In this document: positions 35,091-36,468 of the stretch, one piece after another | How the letters are laid out: the number at the start of each line of letters is the position of its first letter | Position numbering within the stretch: the stretch's first letter is position 1 | DNA from: an uncultured Clostridia bacterium | GTDB taxonomy: Bacteria > Bacillota > Clostridia > TANB77 > CAG-508 | NCBI GenBank assembly: GCA_947627755.1 | Contig: CANQXD010000016.1 | Coordinates: 1-36,468 of the forward strand | Direction of reading: 5' to 3' | Length of the DNA: 36,468 nucleotides | Program-made: the position numbers and the translations under genes | The notes under the pieces: model-generated | The model's database searches: none | What the model was told of the DNA's origin: nothing | What the model saw: only the letters and a program-made list of their open reading frames with translations

Positions 35091-35123
35091 ACTAATCGTT
35101 GTTTTCCTCACTCAACGATTAGT
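35091..35123 (+). terminator. Hairpin after the Fic gene
   Basis: ACTAATCGTTG and CAACGATTAGT form a perfect 11-bp stem with an 11-base loop. The following sequence is only moderately T-rich, so termination may be partial. Confidence 0.65.
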
Positions 35124-35176
35124 ATGTTTACTTTTATATATTGTGATTTTATAATAATATCAAAGGAGGATAGTTC

Positions 35177-35494
35177 ATGAATAAAGAATATATAATGATT
35201 ACTACTACATTCGACAATAAAGAAGAAGCCAACGGAATAATAGAAAGGCTGTTAGAAAAAAGATTAGTAAGTTGTTGTCAATTAAGTAATATAACAAGTT
35301 CATATCATTGGAAAGGAAATATAGAACATACAGAAGAATTTTTGTTGCAAATGAAATCTAAAAAGAGTTTATATAAAGAAATAGAAGAAGAAATATTAAA
35401 ATTACATAGTTACGAAACACCACAATTAATTGCTTATGATATAGTAGATGGTTATAAAAGCTATTTAGATTGGATTGAAAAGGAAACAAAGTAA
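35177..35494 (+). CDS. cutA: Divalent-cation tolerance protein CutA
   Basis: Small trimeric cytoplasmic protein linked to copper and other metal tolerance; the exact role in bacteria is unsettled. 105 residues, the normal length. Motifs: ITTTFDNKEEANGIIERLLE at 8-27, KRLVSCCQLSNITSSYHWKG near 28-47, and LHSYETPQLIAYDIVDGYKS near 75-94. AAAGGAGG at 35161-35168 sets the start. The SDR gene begins 16 bases after its stop, so they form an operon. Confidence 0.95.
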   Translation: MNKEYIMITTTFDNKEEANGIIERLLEKRLVSCCQLSNITSSYHWKGNIEHTEEFLLQMKSKKSLYKEIEEEILKLHSYETPQLIAYDIVDGYKSYLDWIEKETK

Positions 35495-35510
35495 AAAAGG
35501 AGTAATATAT

Positions 35511-36254
35511 ATGAATTGTGATTTTAAAGATAAAGTAGCATTAGTAACTGGTGGAACATCAGGTATAGGAAAAGAAATAGCTAAACAATTACTTATAAAT
35601 GGTGCAAATGTTATAATAAATTATGCTCATAATGAAGAAAACTACGAAATAACTAAAAAAGAATTAGAAGAATTCAAAAATAAAGTTTTATTTATAAAAA
35701 CAGATATTTCTAATGAAAATGAAGTAATAAAAATGTTTGAGCAAATAGAAAAATTAGACTATTTAATTAATAATGCAGGAACTAATATAGATAGTTACAT
35801 AGAAACATTTGATATAGAAGATTTTAAAAAAGTATTAAATGTTAATTTAATAGGAAAAGTAATATGTACTAAATATGCTATTCCTTTATTAAAAAATAGT
35901 AAAACACCTAGTATTGTTAATATTGCATCTAGACTAGGAATAAAACCTTGTATGGAGGCCAGTGCATATTGTTCTGCAGAAGCAGGAATTATAAATTTTA
36001 CACAAGCAAGTGCATTAGAACTTTCAAAATATGGCATTAGAGTAAACACAGTCAGTCCTAGTTTAACAATAACACCGTTAGCATTGTATGGTTGGACAGA
36101 AAAAGAAATAGAAGAGCAAAAAGAAAATAATCCTATGAAAAGATTAGGAGAAACTATTGATATAGCAAATGCAGTGTTGTTTTTACTTTCTGATAAAGCT
36201 AGTTATATAAATGGAGAAAATCTTAATGTAAATGGTGGAGCATTATTAAAATAA
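35511..36254 (+). CDS. Short-chain dehydrogenase/reductase (FabG-like) with altered catalytic motif
   Basis: 247 residues of the classical SDR fold: TGGTSGIGKEIA at 13-24 (nucleotide loop), NNAGTN at 87-92, Ser140 in NIASRLG, and Tyr153. The family's YxxxK is here YCSAE: Glu157 (GAA at 35979-35981) stands where the catalytic lysine should be. The C terminus has the usual DIANAVLFLLSDKASYINGE and a FabG-like end NVNGGALLK. AAAAGGAG lies 9 bases before the ATG at 35511; a longer in-frame start overlapping cutA is unlikely. The change would be expected to weaken or alter catalysis, or the protein may have another role. Substrate unknown. Confidence 0.85.
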   Translation: MNCDFKDKVALVTGGTSGIGKEIAKQLLINGANVIINYAHNEENYEITKKELEEFKNKVLFIKTDISNENEVIKMFEQIEKLDYLINNAGTNIDSYIETFDIEDFKKVLNVNLIGKVICTKYAIPLLKNSKTPSIVNIASRLGIKPCMEASAYCSAEAGIINFTQASALELSKYGIRVNTVSPSLTITPLALYGWTEKEIEEQKENNPMKRLGETIDIANAVLFLLSDKASYINGENLNVNGGALLK

Positions 36255-36468
36255 AGTATTTTAAGTTTAAAGAAAGTATTATGCCCAAAGTGATAAAACT
36301 GACATACTATAATTAATTAATTTCATCATTACAAAAGAATGCAACAATTTTAGATGTAGAAACAGCCCAATATATAAGTTAAATTTAATCTGGTGAATTG
36401 AAAAAGTAAAATATATTTAGAAAAAGTAACTTCTAATTACTGATTAAATGCAATTTATTAATCTTAAA

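Noticed and set aside
1..36468. CRISPR array, rRNA operon, complete insertion sequence or prophage
   Set aside because: No regularly spaced repeats, rRNA signatures, transposase genes or phage structural genes were seen.

Overview
The window looks like chromosome of a very AT-rich, Gram-positive, probably gut-dwelling member of the Clostridia. The signs are strong AGGAGG ribosome sites, AGA as the main arginine codon, phosphotransacetylase/acetate kinase genes, a dipicolinate synthase subunit, sortase-anchored surface proteins and a small cohesin/dockerin system. The exact lineage cannot be fixed from the sequence alone.

Layout. 90-2375: phospholipid and tRNA-quality genes (plsY, gpsA, dtd). 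2386-6270: hypothetical proteins, RNase P RNA (rnpB) and an RluA-type pseudouridine synthase. 6436-11889: a surface cluster with an LPXTG cohesin protein, a sortase, a dockerin-bearing glucosaminidase and a membrane-anchored cohesin protein. 11977-17729: acetate metabolism (pta and two tandem ackA paralogues) flanked by two orphan genes with their own promoters. 17966-21023: a two-gene glycosyltransferase operon. 21079-23603: a small orphan, dpaB, a LysM/YneA-like gene with LexA-like sites, and a Xer-type recombinase. 23821-30431: a second surface cluster (LPXTG protein with a DUF4874/4832-type barrel, a 1283-residue transglutaminase-like/cohesin/dockerin protein, and an anchored cohesin). 30550-35074: AT-rich accessory stretch with an orphan gene, a tRNA-3'-end-like fragment, an Mrr-like nuclease, a tiny membrane protein and a Fic protein. 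35177-36254: cutA and an SDR gene with an altered catalytic motif.

Most striking observation. Three conserved genes (gpsA at 1320, the dockerin glucosaminidase at 8605 and again at 8888, dpaB at 21702) are interrupted four times by the same lesion: one extra C just before GGA, so that a Ser or Pro codon (TCA, CCT, TCA, TCG) is followed in frame by CGG A. Skipping one base restores the full family sequence each time, and the residue restored is always glycine. No other damage is visible in these genes. In-frame CGG is otherwise nearly absent: by eye only three more cases occur, all in orphan genes and none after a YCN codon. The heptamer TCGCGGA also occurs once out of frame in the intact Mrr-like gene (32398-32404) without harm. 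This fits +1 ribosomal frameshifting at a starved or unassigned CGG codon in the context YCN-CGG-A, used recurrently in this genome. It is an inference; pseudogenes or a systematic sequence error must be excluded.

The two surface clusters together encode four cohesin-like domains, two dockerins and one sortase, so they plausibly build one cell-surface assembly. The dockerin of the glucosaminidase is made only if both frameshifts occur.
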